From the NCBI GenBank assembly GCA_900544395.1, contig UQVC01000037.1, forward strand, positions 1 to 21,467: a stretch of DNA of 21,467 bases. Direction: 5' to 3'. Both the position numbers and the translations under genes were made by a program. Below the pieces are notes generated by a model. That model was not told where the DNA came from. It saw nothing but the letters and a program-made list of their open reading frames with translations, and searched no databases. Origin of the DNA: an uncultured Ruminococcus sp. (lineage in GTDB: Bacteria > Bacillota > Clostridia > Lachnospirales > Lachnospiraceae). Below, one piece after another: positions 1-6,982 of this stretch. Each line of letters begins with the position of its first letter. Position 1 is the stretch's first letter.

Positions 1-8
1 CATGTGGA
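1..8. repeat. left terminal 8-bp direct repeat (candidate attL core)
   Basis: CATGTGGA at the first eight bases is repeated exactly as the last eight bases of the window (21460-21467). Joining the ends through one copy gives an attP-like dyad: right arm TGTCTACATCGG at 19-30 and left arm CCGATGCCGACA at 21448-21459, 10 of 12 positions complementary, around an 18-bp spacer that begins with the repeat. Large serine integrases leave short direct repeats and use imperfect dyads of this kind. Host flanks are outside the window, so the assignment is inferred. Confidence 0.6.
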
Positions 9-161
9 AGTCGTGTGTTGTCTACATCGGGTGAATTCGTAGAAGTCCTTAATTTCAGGCACTTTGCGAGGTATATGAGTTTCAAACCAACAGGTAAACA
101 GGGCAAGAAAAAGCAGATTATGAATGGCATCGAAGTGTCAGTAGTATTGCATCTGGTATGA
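3..161 (+). CDS. partial ORF, 3' end of a small gene interrupted at the window start
   Basis: An open frame enters from the left edge and stops at TGA 159-161, giving 52 visible codons with a basic stretch (GKQGKKKQ) and a hydrophobic end. I do not recognise a family. Its frame matches exactly the small gene that runs off the right edge (start 21354). If the ends are fused through the 8-bp repeat, the two pieces form one 88-residue ORF (38 residues from the right, 50 from the left). In the integrated form the left piece would be preceded by host DNA. It could be a real gene of the circular form only, or a chance open frame. Confidence 0.4.
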   Translation, partial: CGSRVLSTSGEFVEVLNFRHFARYMSFKPTGKQGKKKQIMNGIEVSVVLHLV

Positions 162-216
162 GGAAACACATTCGGATAGAATTAACATTTTTTATTTAAT
201 AGCATAGAGAAAAGCC

Positions 217-267
217 AAAAGGACGCTTGTTTTCAGAACTTCTGGAAGATGAGTGTCCTTTTCTTTT
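217..267 (+). terminator. long hairpin with U-rich tail upstream of parB (attenuator or terminator)
   Basis: Bases 217-236 can pair with 242-262 through a loop of AACTT (237-241). The outer AAAAGGAC/GTCCTTTT segments are perfect; the inner part has a few G.U pairs and one bulged base. CTTTT follows the stem. It ends 27 bases before the ParB-like start codon, so it may act as an attenuator in the leader or end transcription from the small ORF stopping at 161. A second hairpin of similar design precedes the primase gene. Confidence 0.5.
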
Positions 268-294
268 ATCCCAAGGCAAAGGAGCAGATAAAAA

Positions 295-1269
295 ATGGCA
301 AGGAAGAAAGAAATGTGTTCATCAGAGAATCACGAGCCGGGTGCAGGTATTGTACTGATGAAATTGGAAGAGCTGCATAGCTTTGAAGGACACCCGTTTA
401 AAGTAGAGAGAAATCAGGAACTGTTTGAACTGCGATGCAGTATTGAGAAGGAAGGCGTATTAGTTCCACTTCTGGTGAGAAAAAATCCACATGGTGATGG
501 ATATGAAATTATAGCCGGACACAGACGAAAAGAAGCTGCACTATGGGCAGGACTTATGGAAGTGCCGGTTATTATCCGGGAACTGGATGATGATCAGTCG
601 GTTATAGCGATGGTGGACAGTAACCTCCAAAGAGAGAAGATACTGCCAAGCGAAAAAGCGTTTGCCTATAAAATGCGTCTGGAAGCAATGAAGCACCAGG
701 GAAGAGCAGAAGCAGATACTTCGGACCCACTGGAACCGAAGTGTAAGACAGAACTGGTGAATGTATCAGAACTGGAAGCAGAATTACAGAAACTTGGAAA
801 AGTAAAAATCCAGAAAAAAGGCGGAGCAGAAGGCAAGCGAAGCAATGAACAGCTCGCCAGTATGGTTGGCGAAAGTGTGACACAGATCAAGCGATATATC
901 CGGTTAACCCATCTGATTCCGAAGATACTGGATATGGTTGATAAAGAAATACTTGCGATCCGGTCAGCAGTGGAGATATCGTTTCTGAGCGAAGAAGAAC
1001 AGTATGAACTCCATGCAGTCATGGAACTGGAACAGAGCATTCCTAACATTTCTCAAGCAAATCGGTTAAAGCGTATGAGCCAACAGAAATGCCTTGATAT
1101 GAATAAGATTTATGAGATTCTGCAGGAAATCAAACCGAATCAGAAAGAACAGATTAAATTGCCATTGGAAAGAATTGGTAAATATTTTCCAACAGCGTAT
1201 ACTCCAAAGCAGCAGGTTGATTTGATTGAAAAATTATTAAAGAATTGGGCAAAACAAAATGTAAAATAA
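295..1269 (+). CDS. ParB/Spo0J-family DNA-binding protein
   Basis: A 324-residue protein with the ParB N-terminal nuclease/CTPase-like domain at about residues 18-110. The box IIAGHRRKEAALWAGL holds GHRR (residues 75-78) where many ParB proteins have GERR. A helix-turn-helix region follows (SNEQLASMVGESVTQIKRYIRL, split here as SNEQLASMVGES and VTQIKRYIRL), and the charged C-terminal part probably dimerises. ParB proteins bind centromere-like sites and, with ParA, segregate replicons. No ParA is present here, so it may act as an orphan partition or regulatory protein beside the ParMR pair. Start ATG 295 is supported by AAAGGAG at 278-284. Codons 6-10 (MCSS region) share 16 nt with the small gene at 21354. 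The family call is firm; the role is inferred. Confidence 0.88.
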   Translation: MARKKEMCSSENHEPGAGIVLMKLEELHSFEGHPFKVERNQELFELRCSIEKEGVLVPLLVRKNPHGDGYEIIAGHRRKEAALWAGLMEVPVIIRELDDDQSVIAMVDSNLQREKILPSEKAFAYKMRLEAMKHQGRAEADTSDPLEPKCKTELVNVSELEAELQKLGKVKIQKKGGAEGKRSNEQLASMVGESVTQIKRYIRLTHLIPKILDMVDKEILAIRSAVEISFLSEEEQYELHAVMELEQSIPNISQANRLKRMSQQKCLDMNKIYEILQEIKPNQKEQIKLPLERIGKYFPTAYTPKQQVDLIEKLLKNWAKQNVK

Positions 1270-1300
1270 AAATGGAAATATGAAAAGGACGGTAAGTACT

Positions 1301-1651
1301 ATGGAAAAACTGACTTATACAAATGTAAATGGATACCTGATTCCGAACATCACCTATAAATCCGGTAATCAGATGGAGCAACTTGGCAAATATGGATTCT
1401 TACGCAGAGATTATCTGAAGAACCATCGGAATTCAACGTATCAGGTGATGCTTTTACAGGATACCATTGGAGAGCATCTTCTGGAAGTGGACAAGGCAGC
1501 CAGAGAACGGGAAGAAGTGATCTTGAAGCAGTTGGAAGAAAAAGAACCACTGCCAGATAAGGAGAAAAATCAGATGGCATGGGTAAGAGCAGCCAATCAG
1601 CACAGAGCGATTGCAGAAGAGATTATCCTGAAAGAATTGATTTATGTATAA
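1301..1651 (+). CDS. tnpV: TnpV-family transposon protein
   Basis: A 116-residue protein opening MEKLTYTNVNGYLIPN, continuing with LGKYGFLRRDYLKNHR and a charged C-terminal half ending QHRAIAEEIILKELIYV. This pattern and length match the TnpV family found in clostridial transposons and conjugative or mobilizable elements; its biochemical function is unknown. An upstream in-frame ATG exists at 1280, but AAGGACGG at 1283-1290 sits ideally before ATG 1301 and the family starts there. The gene follows the ParB-like gene by 31 bases and probably shares its transcript. A small 6-bp stem (1656-1661 with 1670-1675) follows the stop without a T-run. Confidence 0.82.
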   Translation: MEKLTYTNVNGYLIPNITYKSGNQMEQLGKYGFLRRDYLKNHRNSTYQVMLLQDTIGEHLLEVDKAAREREEVILKQLEEKEPLPDKEKNQMAWVRAANQHRAIAEEIILKELIYV

Positions 1652-1714
1652 GGAATGCCAGTAATCAATCTGGCAGGTAACTGATAAAAATAGAATATTG
1701 TGAGCGAAGTAAGG

Positions 1715-1751
1715 CGTGAGTCATAAAATATGGCTTGCGTCTTTCTTTTTG
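1715..1751 (+). terminator. hairpin with T-tract in the primase leader
   Basis: CGTGAGTCAT (1715-1724) pairs with ATGGCTTGCG (1730-1739), 10 bp including three G.U pairs, around loop AAAAT. It is followed by a pyrimidine tract with long T-runs (1740-1750). It lies between tnpV and the primase gene, 32 nt before the TTG start, so it can be a terminator for the parB-tnpV unit or an attenuator for the primase. Confidence 0.55.
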
Positions 1752-1771
1752 CCTGAAAGGAAGTGATAAGT

Positions 1772-3601
1772 TTGAACAAGAAGTTTTTGAAGCATTATAT
1801 GGAAACCAATCCAGAAGGGACAGCACAGACCTATATCTTTCTGGTGGACAATCAGGATATAGCGTTGAATATTGTGATGTCAGGTTATCAGGCACTTTGC
1901 CTGGTGCAGGAAGATGACGGATATTATTTCAGTGTAGATTCCTTTATAGAGGAAATGAGGTCTATTCAGTTTACTGGAAGCTGTCAGAGTGCCTATCATT
2001 ATGTGGCTGCCTGTACGGTGAAGTGGATGAATGATAAGTTACAGACATTTTTCAAAGACGCTGGTCTTGATGGAAAAGCAGGCTGGCAGTTGTTCAAAGA
2101 GAAGGAGTACCTTGGCAAACTGGATAATCAGAAAGAAGTTGAGAAATTACTGAAACAGTATATTCTTCGGTTTGAGCGAGATCCAAAAGAAGAACCGGAA
2201 CTGAGCCGTTTTCACTTATTTGATGCAAAAGGAAATGTGAAAGGTGTCCGGGATATGGAGATTGTAGATTATCTGGTGGAGAATGTTCAGTTTTTTGTGG
2301 TGGGAATCACACCGTATTATTATGAGCATGGTGTTTTCCTGGAAGACCATGATGGGGTAAGAATGAAATACCGTATCCAGAAGCTGATCTATCGTGACCA
2401 GGTACAGAGTGGAGTGATCAAAAGAATCTATAATCTACTGATCACACAGCCGAAAGTTCACCGGGAGGCATATGAACTAAATAAGCAGCCTGTACGGTGG
2501 ATTAATTTTAAAAACGGATATTATGATCCGGTTACGGGTGAAATGCTGGAACACAATCCAGATTATCTGACAATCAATCAGATACCATTTCCCTATTATC
2601 CGGAGGACAGGGAGCAGGTGTTGCATGGTGGAGAAAATATCAAAAAGTATCTTGCATCGTCTCTTCCTAACAAAGAAGAACAGCAGACATTCTGGGAGTA
2701 TTTTGGATACTGCATGACACAGGATACGCAGTTTCAGAAATTCCTTACACTGAAAGGAAATGGTGGAACTGGAAAGTCGGTGGCAGTATCGCTGATCCAG
2801 CATGTCGTTGGAATCACCAATATGTCCAGCATTTCTTTACAGGATTTGAACAAACGATTCTATGCGACTGGAATGTACGGAAAGCTGTTAAATGCCTGTG
2901 CGGATATTCCATGCAAGGCAATGGAGAATACAGATGTATTAAAGAAAGCAGTCGGTGAGGACACACTGATTTATGAGAAAAAAGGACAGGATGCAATTCA
3001 TTTCCACTCTTATGCGAAGCTGCTTTTTTCTACCAATGAAATGCCGCAGAATCTTGAGGATAAGTCAGATGCTTTTTACCGTAGACTACTGATTCTCGAT
3101 ATGAACCGGGTAGTAAAAAGTGGTGAAAAAGATCTGCACTTAAAGGAAAAGGTACAGGCAGAATCTGATTATGCAATTCATATGGCGATGATTGCATTGA
3201 AAAATCTGTACGAACAGGGAAAGTTCACGGAGAGCGAACACAGCAAAGAATGTGTAAGAGAAGTGCAACGGACGTCAGATAGTATCTGTGCTTTTATTGA
3301 TGAGTCATTGGTGCGTGCCAAAGGAAAACGTCTGAAACGAAGTGAAGTGTTCCATATGTATGAGGAATACTGCAAAGAGAATGGCAGACAGGGGCATGGT
3401 AAATCTAACTTTTTCAGGAATATGACAGATAAAGGTTTCCTTCTGAAGCAGTACAATGGTGAGTTTTATTATCAGGATATTGCAGTTAAGGAAGAAGATT
3501 TTTGTCCTGTAGATCCAGAAGAAAGAATACCTTTTGAAGAAACAGATATAGATTATAAACAGTTACAGTTAAATATGAATCAGGAAATTAAGGGCATTTA
3601 G
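1772..3601 (+). CDS. P4-type primase / SF3 helicase replication protein
   Basis: A protein of about 609 residues with the C-terminal architecture of phage/plasmid P4-family primases. It has a D5-like N region, Walker A GNGGTGKS (residues about 329-336), the downstream acidic stretch NACADIP, the SF3 motif LLFSTNEMP, an arginine-rich sensor (DAFYRRLLILD), and a winged-helix-like tail. Such proteins unwind the origin and often prime replication of plasmids and satellites. No clear primase catalytic motif is visible in the N-terminal part, so only the helicase assignment is firm. An upstream GTG at 1763 overlaps the ribosome binding site AAGGAAGTGAT (1760-1767 region); TTG 1772 is spaced correctly and is preferred. 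The gene suggests that the excised element can replicate. Confidence 0.87.
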   Translation: MNKKFLKHYMETNPEGTAQTYIFLVDNQDIALNIVMSGYQALCLVQEDDGYYFSVDSFIEEMRSIQFTGSCQSAYHYVAACTVKWMNDKLQTFFKDAGLDGKAGWQLFKEKEYLGKLDNQKEVEKLLKQYILRFERDPKEEPELSRFHLFDAKGNVKGVRDMEIVDYLVENVQFFVVGITPYYYEHGVFLEDHDGVRMKYRIQKLIYRDQVQSGVIKRIYNLLITQPKVHREAYELNKQPVRWINFKNGYYDPVTGEMLEHNPDYLTINQIPFPYYPEDREQVLHGGENIKKYLASSLPNKEEQQTFWEYFGYCMTQDTQFQKFLTLKGNGGTGKSVAVSLIQHVVGITNMSSISLQDLNKRFYATGMYGKLLNACADIPCKAMENTDVLKKAVGEDTLIYEKKGQDAIHFHSYAKLLFSTNEMPQNLEDKSDAFYRRLLILDMNRVVKSGEKDLHLKEKVQAESDYAIHMAMIALKNLYEQGKFTESEHSKECVREVQRTSDSICAFIDESLVRAKGKRLKRSEVFHMYEEYCKENGRQGHGKSNFFRNMTDKGFLLKQYNGEFYYQDIAVKEEDFCPVDPEERIPFEETDIDYKQLQLNMNQEIKGI

Positions 3602-3795
3602 GGCAAAATAAGCAAAAAGAAATGTTACCGGAGCAGGAGAAATAACAAAGATAGCTGCCAGAGTACATAAAATTTTGCTTTTTTTACACTGACTGCCCTT
3701 TTTATGTATCAACATTTTAACTGATACAAATATAGGTTTTTCTCGAGTTTGGGAGAAAGTCAAAAATAAATATTAAGAAAGTATGAGGTATGATT
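3602..3795. other. intergenic region before parM (possible promoter/centromere)
   Basis: This 194-base AT-rich gap has no ORF. It contains the dyad TGTATCA (3705-3711) / TGATACA (3722-3728) with a 10-base spacer, and a weaker 6-bp dyad TTTCTC (3739-3744) / GAGAAA (3753-3758). In ParMR systems the centromere parC usually lies next to the operon and also carries its promoter. No iteron array is obvious, so this is only a plausible site for parC and the parMR promoter. Confidence 0.35.
3705..3728. promoter_or_regulatory. 7-bp inverted repeat, candidate ParR or regulator site
   Basis: TGTATCA and TGATACA form perfect 7-bp arms 17 bp apart centre to centre, about 68 bases before the ParM-like start. 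The position fits autoregulation of a type II partition operon by its ribbon-helix-helix protein, but a single dyad is weak evidence. Confidence 0.35.
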
Positions 3796-4740
3796 ATGAG
3801 AATGATGAAAAACAACAATAATGAGACAGTTATGGTGCTCGGGATTGATCATGGGTATGGAAACATGAAAACAGCCACCAGATGCTTTCCATCCGGTGTA
3901 GCCAGATATGACAAGGAGCCAATCTTCCAGAATAATCTTCTTGTTTACAATGACATGTATTACCAGATCGGAGAGGAACACAAGGAGTTTTGTGCAGAGA
4001 AAACGCAGGACGAGGACTATTATGTGCTGACACTGGCAGCTATTGCAAGGGAACTGGATGGGAAAGGTATGAACCGGGAAACGGTACATATCGCAGCTGG
4101 ACTTCCCCTTACCTGGGTAGCTACACAGAAAGAAGATTTCCAGAAATATCTTCTCCAGAATGAATGTGTGGATTTTACATTCCGCAATAAAGAATATCAT
4201 GTGGAGTTTGCAGGAGCTGATATTTACCCACAGGGATTTGCAGCAGCTTTTTACCGTTTACAGGATTTCAAAGGAATCAACATGCTTGTGGATATTGGAA
4301 ACGGGACTATGAACATCATGTATATCAATAATTCCCGTCCATTAGAGAAGAAATGCTTTACAGAGAAATATGGAACGCACCAGTGTGTGCTTGCAGTCAG
4401 GGAATCTTTGTTGAAAGAACTGGGAACAGTGGTGGATGATCTGGTGATTGAGCAGGTGATCCGTACCGGGACAGCAGATATTGGTGAGAAATATCTGACA
4501 GTCATTCGTAAAGCTGCCGGAGATTATACGAAAGAAATCTTTCATAAGCTGAGAGAACGGGAATATAATCCAGAACTGATGCGTCTGTATGTGGTCGGCG
4601 GTGGCGGTTGTATGATCCAGAATTTTGGAGAATATGACAAGAGCCGGGTGACAATTGTACGGGACATCTGTGCCACAGCGAAAGGCTATGAAGCAATGAC
4701 CGTAAGGAAAATCCAGAGAAACGGAGGGATGCTTGTATGA
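3796..4740 (+). CDS. parM: ParM/StbA-type actin-like partition ATPase
   Basis: A protein of about 314 residues with the actin-fold nucleotide motifs: phosphate-1 GIDHGYGNMKT near the N terminus, phosphate-2 LVDIGNGTMNI in the middle, and the adenosine motif VVGGGGCMI near the C terminus. ParM-like proteins polymerise into filaments that push plasmid copies apart. GAGG at 3785-3788 suits ATG 3796 better than ATG 3790, which is one base away; ATG 3802 and 3805 are also possible. The stop codon overlaps the start of the next gene (ATGA, 4737-4740), the usual parMR arrangement. The gene implies a replicating extrachromosomal phase for the element. Confidence 0.85.
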   Translation: MRMMKNNNNETVMVLGIDHGYGNMKTATRCFPSGVARYDKEPIFQNNLLVYNDMYYQIGEEHKEFCAEKTQDEDYYVLTLAAIARELDGKGMNRETVHIAAGLPLTWVATQKEDFQKYLLQNECVDFTFRNKEYHVEFAGADIYPQGFAAAFYRLQDFKGINMLVDIGNGTMNIMYINNSRPLEKKCFTEKYGTHQCVLAVRESLLKELGTVVDDLVIEQVIRTGTADIGEKYLTVIRKAAGDYTKEIFHKLREREYNPELMRLYVVGGGGCMIQNFGEYDKSRVTIVRDICATAKGYEAMTVRKIQRNGGMLV

Positions 4741-5189
4741 GAAAAGAACGGAAAATCATCAACACAAATATCCGTTTAAATCTTTGTGATGAACAGGACA
4801 GACAGGCATGGGAATATTTGCAGACGATGGACAGGGAAAAATATAAATCGTACACCAGAGCAGTTGTAGTTGCTTTAAACGATTATTTTTCCAGAGAGTA
4901 CCGGAATGAAGAAGATCCATATCTGGAAACCAGAGAAAAGGAAGATGCATTTCTGGAAAGAGTGGAAACAGCTGTCCGGGATGGGGTGAAAGAATCTGTC
5001 CCGATGGCTATAGCGAAGAATCTGATGGAAATGCTTGTACCGTTTGTAAAAGAATCGGTGGGAGAAATTAATTTGCCGGACAGAACACTAACAATGGAGA
5101 AAACGGATGAAGAGATCGCAGAAGATAATCTGGACTGGGAGAAAGAAGCTGATATGGATGCAGCACTGGATTTTGCAGACAGTTTTTAG
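4737..5189 (+). CDS. ParR-like centromere-binding adaptor
   Basis: A 150-residue protein whose N terminus (NTNIRLNLCDEQDRQAW, then YKSYTRAVVVALNDYF) resembles a ribbon-helix-helix DNA-binding domain, followed by a charged helical part and a very acidic C-terminal tail. ParR proteins bind the centromere through this fold and attach it to ParM filaments through a flexible tail. The 4-bp overlap with the ParM-like gene indicates translational coupling and is the best support for the role. Sequence similarity alone would be weak. A bidirectional terminator follows. Confidence 0.7.
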   Translation: MRKERKIINTNIRLNLCDEQDRQAWEYLQTMDREKYKSYTRAVVVALNDYFSREYRNEEDPYLETREKEDAFLERVETAVRDGVKESVPMAIAKNLMEMLVPFVKESVGEINLPDRTLTMEKTDEEIAEDNLDWEKEADMDAALDFADSF

Positions 5190-5203
5190 CTGATTATAAA
5201 AGA

Positions 5204-5242
5204 AAAGCAGTCTGGCTTACATAAAATAAATCAGACTGCTTT
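5204..5242. terminator. bidirectional terminator between parR and XRE gene
   Basis: AAAGCAGTCTG (5204-5214) and CAGACTGCTTT (5232-5242) form a perfect 11-bp stem with a 17-base loop. On the minus strand it is followed by a T-rich stretch (complement of 5190-5203); on the plus strand only TTT belongs to it. The stem overlaps the stop codon of the convergent XRE gene. Confidence 0.7.
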
Positions 5243-5474
5243 AAGTGGAGCTATTCTTTTTTCTTGGGTAAGGACGTTTATCATCTGTCAGGTTTAGCAG
5301 ATAATCAACGCTGGTATTATGAAATTCAGCCAGTTTAATCAGAATGTGAGTAGGGATATCGACATCACCACATTCATAATTACTGTAAATACGCTGACTG
5401 CAATTTAGGATTTCACCCATATTCTTCTGCGTAAGGTCACGATCTTCACGCAGATCCCGTATTCTCTGATACAT
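5241..5474 (-). CDS. XRE-family (Cro/CI-like) transcription regulator
   Basis: A 77-residue protein starting MYQRIRDLREDRDLTQ with a complete helix-turn-helix (LTQKNMGEILNCSQRIYSNY, then GDVDIPTHILIKLAEF). It ends in the common VDYLLNLTDD motif and a basic tail, so it is a HTH domain with no effector domain. A longer frame begins at 5492, but AGAGGTGA on the minus strand lies just before ATG 5474. It diverges from the small membrane protein at 5581 and very likely represses both itself and that gene through the two 17-bp operators at 5503-5544. Confidence 0.85.
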   Translation of the reverse strand: MYQRIRDLREDRDLTQKNMGEILNCSQRIYSNYECGDVDIPTHILIKLAEFHNTSVDYLLNLTDDKRPYPRKKNSST

Positions 5475-5502
5475 GTGTTTCACCTCTAGCATAATAATAA
5501 CT

Positions 5503-5519
5503 TAGCGAGATATTCACTA
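5503..5519. promoter_or_regulatory. operator copy 1, consensus TAGCGRGAWATTCRCTA
   Basis: TAGCGAGATATTCACTA is 14/17 identical to the copy at 5528-5544, 25 bp apart start to start. It lies upstream of the XRE start, between a weak minus-strand -35 (TAGTGA) and a good -10 (TATTAT), which fits autorepression. Confidence 0.65.
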
Positions 5520-5527
5520 TTGAAATA

Positions 5528-5544
5528 TAGCGGGAAATTCGCTA
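5528..5544. promoter_or_regulatory. operator copy 2 inside the plus-strand promoter of the small membrane gene
   Basis: TAGCGGGAAATTCGCTA has perfect TAGCG/CGCTA arms. It overlaps the spacer of a plus-strand promoter with -35 TTGAAA (5520-5525), 17-bp spacing and -10 TACACT (5543-5548). Binding here would block transcription of the gene at 5581. Confidence 0.65.
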
Positions 5545-5580
5545 CACTGAATTTAAAAATGTAGGAGGGAGAAGTACAGA

Positions 5581-5844
5581 GTGAAAGAGAAAGTGAAAAA
5601 GGTGCTGATGTGGATTTTTGAGTTTGTCTTATTTTGTGGATATTTCTATGTTTTATTCGTGAATCTGGTATGTGGATTTGGATATGGAGGGATAAGCAGC
5701 AGAGGACAGGCAATAAAGATTTTGTGTGCTTCGTTCTTTCTTGCAGCGGGATTGCCAGGATTGATCTGGTATCAGCATCGCAGACTTATGAAACTGGAGA
5801 ATTTATTACATGACCTGCTTGAAATTTGCGACAAAATAAAATAG
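5581..5844 (+). CDS. small two-helix membrane protein, unknown function
   Basis: An 87-residue protein starting with GTG, preceded by AGGAGG at 5563-5568. A basic N terminus (KEKVKKV) leads into a hydrophobic segment at about residues 9-32. A Gly/Ser turn follows, then a second segment at about 45-62 and a charged amphipathic C terminus (RRLMKLENLLHDLLEICDKIK). This predicts two membrane helices with both ends probably cytoplasmic. I do not recognise a family. Its promoter carries the XRE operator, so expression is probably repressed most of the time. Tight control of a tiny membrane protein could suit a toxin, holin-like or entry/exclusion role, but nothing in the sequence decides this. Confidence 0.65.
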   Translation: MKEKVKKVLMWIFEFVLFCGYFYVLFVNLVCGFGYGGISSRGQAIKILCASFFLAAGLPGLIWYQHRRLMKLENLLHDLLEICDKIK

Positions 5845-5909
5845 CAGTAACAGGAAAAAGGACTGACAGTAAAGAATAGTTTTACGAAAACAGAATAGCA
5901 GAAAAAGAC

Positions 5910-5970
5910 AATAGCAGTGATAGCATTTCAGACATTATGAGTTGGAGAAATGTTCATGACTGCTATTTTT
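5910..5970 (+). terminator. terminator-like hairpin after the small membrane gene
   Basis: AATAGCAGT (5910-5918) pairs with ACTGCTATT (5959-5967), followed by TTT. An inner stem CATTTC (5924-5929)/GAAATG (5947-5952) closes the long loop. It is placed to end the transcript from 5581. Confidence 0.5.
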
Positions 5971-6415
5971 ATGCCTTTCAGCAGAAATAGAAAGCAGTTC
6001 AGAAAAAGAAAGACAGAAATAACAGGGAAATATGGCAGAAAGGTGTTTGCAGATGAGAGGGGTGTACAAACAGGCAAAGAAAAGATATAGGGTGCCGGAT
6101 ACGGCACATGATTGTCCGATACTTCGCATCGGAGTGGTGCATGACCAGCCTGTTTCAGAAAGGGAAAATCTATGAAAGGTGGAGCTTTTCTTTTTCTTCC
6201 GCAGTCGGCTCCTGCACCACAAACCCACCGTCATCTCCATTTGGATTTGATAATGTAGGGTGGAAAATATTGCCTGGCGGGTGTCGATTCAGTGGTGGGG
6301 AGATGACAGGCAAGTTTCGCAAAGTGGCAAGCCACTATGCACCGGAGCCAGCCTTTGGGCTGTTCCTAAACTTGCCAGAGGGCTCCGCCCCTTGGAACCC
6401 CGGCACGTCAATGGC

Positions 6416-6464
6416 GTAAGTATTCCTGCGAAATGTCCACCGGACATTCCTACGGAACACTTAC
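6416..6464. repeat. 49-bp imperfect inverted repeat, candidate oriT core
   Basis: The 23-base arms 6416-6438 and 6442-6464 match at 18 of 23 positions around a 3-base loop. The perfect inner part is AATGTCC/GGACATT and the outer part GTAAGT/ACTTAC. Relaxases of the VirD2/MobP type recognise inverted repeats next to the nick site, and the mob genes start 138 bases downstream. The nick position cannot be read from the sequence. Confidence 0.55.
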
Positions 6465-6493
6465 TGATTGACTAGGACGCTGTCCTGCACCTG

Positions 6494-6520
6494 TATAAGA
6501 GAGCGTTGCACTCTCTTATA
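6494..6520. repeat. 10-bp perfect hairpin in candidate oriT region
   Basis: TATAAGAGAG (6494-6503) and CTCTCTTATA (6511-6520) flank loop CGTTGCA. No T-run follows, so it is less likely a terminator than part of oriT or a structured leader for mobC. Confidence 0.5.
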
Positions 6521-6601
6521 AATCTCCTACCAATATGCCGCCAGAACGCTGTGGCTGTTAACAAAGAATGAAAATCAAGCAATGAAAGGAGACAAAAGCC
6601 T

Positions 6602-6982
6602 ATGAGAAAACGAAATCATACAGTAACCATACGGATGAATAAAGAGGAATACGATTTGTTTCAGAGCAAGGTTAAAGAATCCGGAAGAACACAGCAGGAA
6701 GTTGTGATAAAAGCAATCGCAGACTTGAAGATAGCAACGGCAGAGGAAATAGAAGAACTGAAAAGACTGAACCAGATGTTTGCGGATATCCTTTGTCAGC
6801 TCCGGGGAGCTACGACAAATATCAACCAGATTGCAAGAAAACTGCATACAGATGGAGAAATCCCAAACGACAGTATGTTGTATTTCCTCAATAAAAATAT
6901 TCTCAAGTATCGGAAGGAGAGTGAAAGGATATGGCAGTTAATAAGACGATTAATAAGCGGACAAATACACATGGAGCAATGA
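6602..6982 (+). CDS. mobC: MobC-like mobilization accessory protein
   Basis: A 126-residue protein. The first 45 residues (TVTIRMNKEEYDLFQSKVKE, then SGRTQQEVVIKAI) form a ribbon-helix-helix-like DNA-binding part. The middle motif LRGATTNINQIARKLHTDG is the typical MobC/relaxosome signature. MobC proteins bind oriT and help the relaxase melt and nick DNA. AAAGGAG lies upstream at 6584-6590. The last 52 bases overlap the relaxase start at 6931, pointing to coupled translation and 1:1 use in a relaxosome. Confidence 0.85.
   Translation: MRKRNHTVTIRMNKEEYDLFQSKVKESGRTQQEVVIKAIADLKIATAEEIEELKRLNQMFADILCQLRGATTNINQIARKLHTDGEIPNDSMLYFLNKNILKYRKESERIWQLIRRLISGQIHMEQ

Larger units (their letters stand above)
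5845..6601. other. hairpin-rich non-coding region before mobC (candidate oriT region)
   Basis: About 750 bases without a convincing gene, GC-richer from 6250 than its neighbours. Structures seen: 9-bp stem 5910-5918/5959-5967; GTGCCG/CGGCAC at 6092-6107; TCCGAT/ATCGGA at 6115-6133; a 12-bp purine/pyrimidine stem 6157-6168/6186-6197; AGTGGC/GCCACT at 6323-6336; the 49-base dyad 6416-6464; AGGAC/GTCCT at 6474-6486; a 10-bp stem at 6494-6520. The position directly before mobC and the relaxase gene is the usual place for oriT. ORFs in this region lack ribosome binding sites and family features. Confidence 0.55.

Noticed and set aside
5935..6475. Overlapping ORFs of 71-103 residues on both strands before mobC
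   Set aside because: No convincing ribosome binding sites, no family features, and they run through hairpins of the candidate oriT.
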